Source of the DNA: Candidatus Pacearchaeota archaeon
Lineage (GTDB): Archaea > Nanobdellota > Nanobdellia > Pacearchaeales > GW2011-AR1
NCBI GenBank assembly: GCA_017609695.1
Contig: JAFCDM010000005.1
Location: 1 to 13,598 of the forward strand
DNA length: 13,598 nt
Reading direction: 5' to 3'
In this document: positions 13,068-13,598 of the stretch, piece after piece
How positions within the stretch are numbered: the stretch's first letter is position 1
Layout: every line of letters begins with the position of its first letter
Translations under genes and position numbers: made by a program
Notes under the pieces: model-generated
Database searches by the model: none
The model's input: only the letters and a program-made list of their open reading frames with translations
What the model was told of the DNA's origin: nothing

Positions 13068-13098
13068 CTTTTTAAACATAATATTTCTCTATAAATCA
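13068..13098 (+). promoter_or_regulatory. TATA elements upstream of tRNA-Lys
   Basis: Two candidates, ctttttaaac (13068-13077) and ctctataaatc (13088-13098), predict transcription from about 13098 or 13118. The tRNA would then have a 35-55 nt 5' leader to be removed by RNase P. Confidence 0.4.
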
Positions 13099-13153
13099 TT
13101 AGGCTCCTGTATGAATCCATTAGTTGTTGATGGATAGTATTGGGTCAACTGAT

Positions 13154-13228
13154 GGCTCCATAGCTCAGTCTGGTTAGAGCACTGGACTCTTAATCCAGGT
13201 GTCGGGGGTTCAAATCCCCCTGGGGCCA
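13154..13228 (+). tRNA. tRNA-Lys (anticodon CTT)
   Basis: Full cloverleaf. The acceptor stem GGCTCCA pairs with TGGGGCC (13221-13227, one T-G pair) and A13228 is the discriminator. The D-arm is GCTC...GAGC with the GG of the D-loop. The anticodon stem CTGGA/TCCAG encloses loop CTCTTAA, giving anticodon CTT for lysine AAG codons. The T-arm is GGGGG-TTCAAAT-CCCCC. No intron; CCA is not encoded, as common in archaea, so it must be added by the CCA enzyme. Its 3' end is repeated 128 bp downstream, marking the gene as a probable integration or duplication site. Confidence 0.95.
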
Positions 13229-13238
13229 TATCAATATA
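13216..13238 (+). repeat. direct repeat copy 1: 3' end of tRNA-Lys
   Basis: 23-nt perfect repeat starting with the CCCCC of the T-stem, running through the acceptor 3' strand (tggggcca) and ending ...tatcaatata. The identical sequence recurs at 13344-13366. Copies made of a tRNA 3' end plus flank are typical of attL/attR pairs left by tRNA-targeting integrases. Confidence 0.85.
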
Positions 13239-13339
13239 GCAAAGCTATATTGCCTAGTGTATTTTGAATGCACTATGGGTTTCAAATACAACAAATTGCT
13301 ATGCAATTTGTGTCACCAAGAATTATAAAATAATTGTTG
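13232..13339 (+). repeat. insert of four consecutive triloop hairpins
   Basis: Nearly every base between the two direct repeats belongs to a hairpin with a three-base loop. H1: 13232-13240/13244-13252, 9 bp perfect, loop aaa. H2: 13253-13263/13267-13278, 11 bp with one bulge and one T-G pair, loop ttg. H3: 13291-13299/13303-13311, 9 bp perfect, loop tat. H4: 13317-13326/13330-13339, 6 perfect bp around aaa, extended by 3 bp across a G-G mismatch. H1 uses the last 7 bases of repeat copy 1. It may be a non-autonomous mobile element, a remnant, or a structured RNA or mRNA leader; no family recognised. Confidence 0.7.
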
Positions 13340-13343
13340 TGTG

Positions 13344-13366
13344 CCCCCTGGGGCCATATCAATATA
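13344..13366 (+). repeat. direct repeat copy 2
   Basis: Perfect second copy of the tRNA-Lys 3' end (13216-13238), 128 bp downstream. It is not part of a second tRNA: the preceding bases (ttgttgtgtg) cannot form the rest of a cloverleaf. It ends 8 nt before the ATG of the next gene. Confidence 0.85.
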
Positions 13367-13374
13367 AAATTAAA

Positions 13375-13598
13375 ATGGAAGAAAATACAGATAAAGCAGA
13401 ACTTTTGTTTGACTTTACGTCTATAGGTATAATAGATGTAACTGAGGCATTTAAACAAGGAACTTTAGAATATCTTAGGAAATTTAATTTAATTAAAGGA
13501 GTTAAGATTACTGATGAAAAAACTTGTGATAGTGAAGAAAATCCAATGTTATATAATTTTAGTTTGAAAGGTTGTGATTTAGAAGGGAGAATTTTTCC
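13375..13598 (+). CDS. hypothetical protein, N-terminal 74 codons (runs off the window)
   Basis: Not recognised; partial. ATG 13375 opens a frame that is still open at the window edge. It begins MEENTDKAELLFDFTSIGII, then DVTEAFKQGTLEYLRKFNLI and KGVKITDEKTCDSEENPMLY, and the last visible residues are GCDLEGRIF. The product is acidic and soluble so far. Codon use matches the neighbours, which with length and the ttaaaATG context supports a real gene. Unlike other genes here it has no TATA box 25 nt upstream: that position falls in the second copy of the tRNA 3' end. It is therefore probably read through from the tRNA-Lys promoter, or from within the hairpin insert, which would then form its 5' leader. 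Confidence 0.65.
   Translation, partial: MEENTDKAELLFDFTSIGIIDVTEAFKQGTLEYLRKFNLIKGVKITDEKTCDSEENPMLYNFSLKGCDLEGRIF

Noticed and set aside
13216..13366. Idea that the insert is a tRNA intron removed between the two CCCCC copies
   Set aside because: Removal between the repeats would restore the same tRNA, but the first copy already completes a perfect tRNA and no bulge-helix-bulge motif is visible at the boundaries.
13216..13366. CRISPR-like array
   Set aside because: Only two repeat copies, one of which is the tRNA itself, with a self-folding spacer; no cas genes in the window.

Overview
The window looks like a piece of an AT-rich archaeal chromosome, most likely from a small-genome DPANN-type lineage (Woesearchaeota/Pacearchaeota-like; the lineage is an inference from gene content and base composition). 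The archaeal signs are a transcription factor S (TFS), a type IA topoisomerase starting its Toprim domain with TEKPxAA, a SerRS with archaeal-style motif 2 and 3 wording, a SEC59/dolichol-kinase-like membrane enzyme, a tRNA without encoded CCA, and TATA boxes about 25-28 bp upstream of most start codons with no Shine-Dalgarno sequence. Most transcripts here are therefore probably leaderless. About half of the genes are small proteins I cannot assign.

Layout. 1-943: IS481-like transposase gene and the probable right end of its element; the left end lies outside the window. 995-2220 (+): three small unassigned genes, the middle one broken by a -1 frameshift. 2244-5221 (-): topA, preceded by a 104-codon gene 7 nt upstream, then a separately promoted small membrane-protein gene. 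5375-6446 (-): an unassigned gene followed after 1 nt by a calcineurin-like metallophosphoesterase. 6496-7611 (-): a possible 35-codon Lys-rich gene, a single-TM protein and the SEC59-like kinase, all overlapping. 7636-9273 (-): serS followed by two tiny genes (52 and 68 codons) in a tightly coupled operon. 9274-9674: a 401-nt divergent intergenic region whose serS side is a chain of five hairpins. 9675-13012 (+): a 362-codon orphan, a 133-codon orphan, a membrane-anchored protein, a winged-helix regulator and tfs, each with its own TATA box. 13154-13228: tRNA-Lys(CTT). Its last 23 nt or so (3' end plus flank) are repeated perfectly 128 bp downstream, and the DNA between is almost entirely four consecutive triloop hairpins. 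A gene running off the right edge starts 8 nt after the second repeat.

Functionally this is a housekeeping region (topology, tRNA charging, transcript cleavage, lipid carrier phosphorylation) mixed with lineage-specific small proteins and one insertion sequence. The parts most worth a second look are the hairpin-chain insert at the tRNA-Lys 3' end and the comparable hairpin chain in front of serS: two long structured 5' leaders in a region where nearly every other gene seems to be leaderless. Next in interest are the frameshifted gene at 1633-1976 and the 52-codon gene hidden between serS and the next gene.
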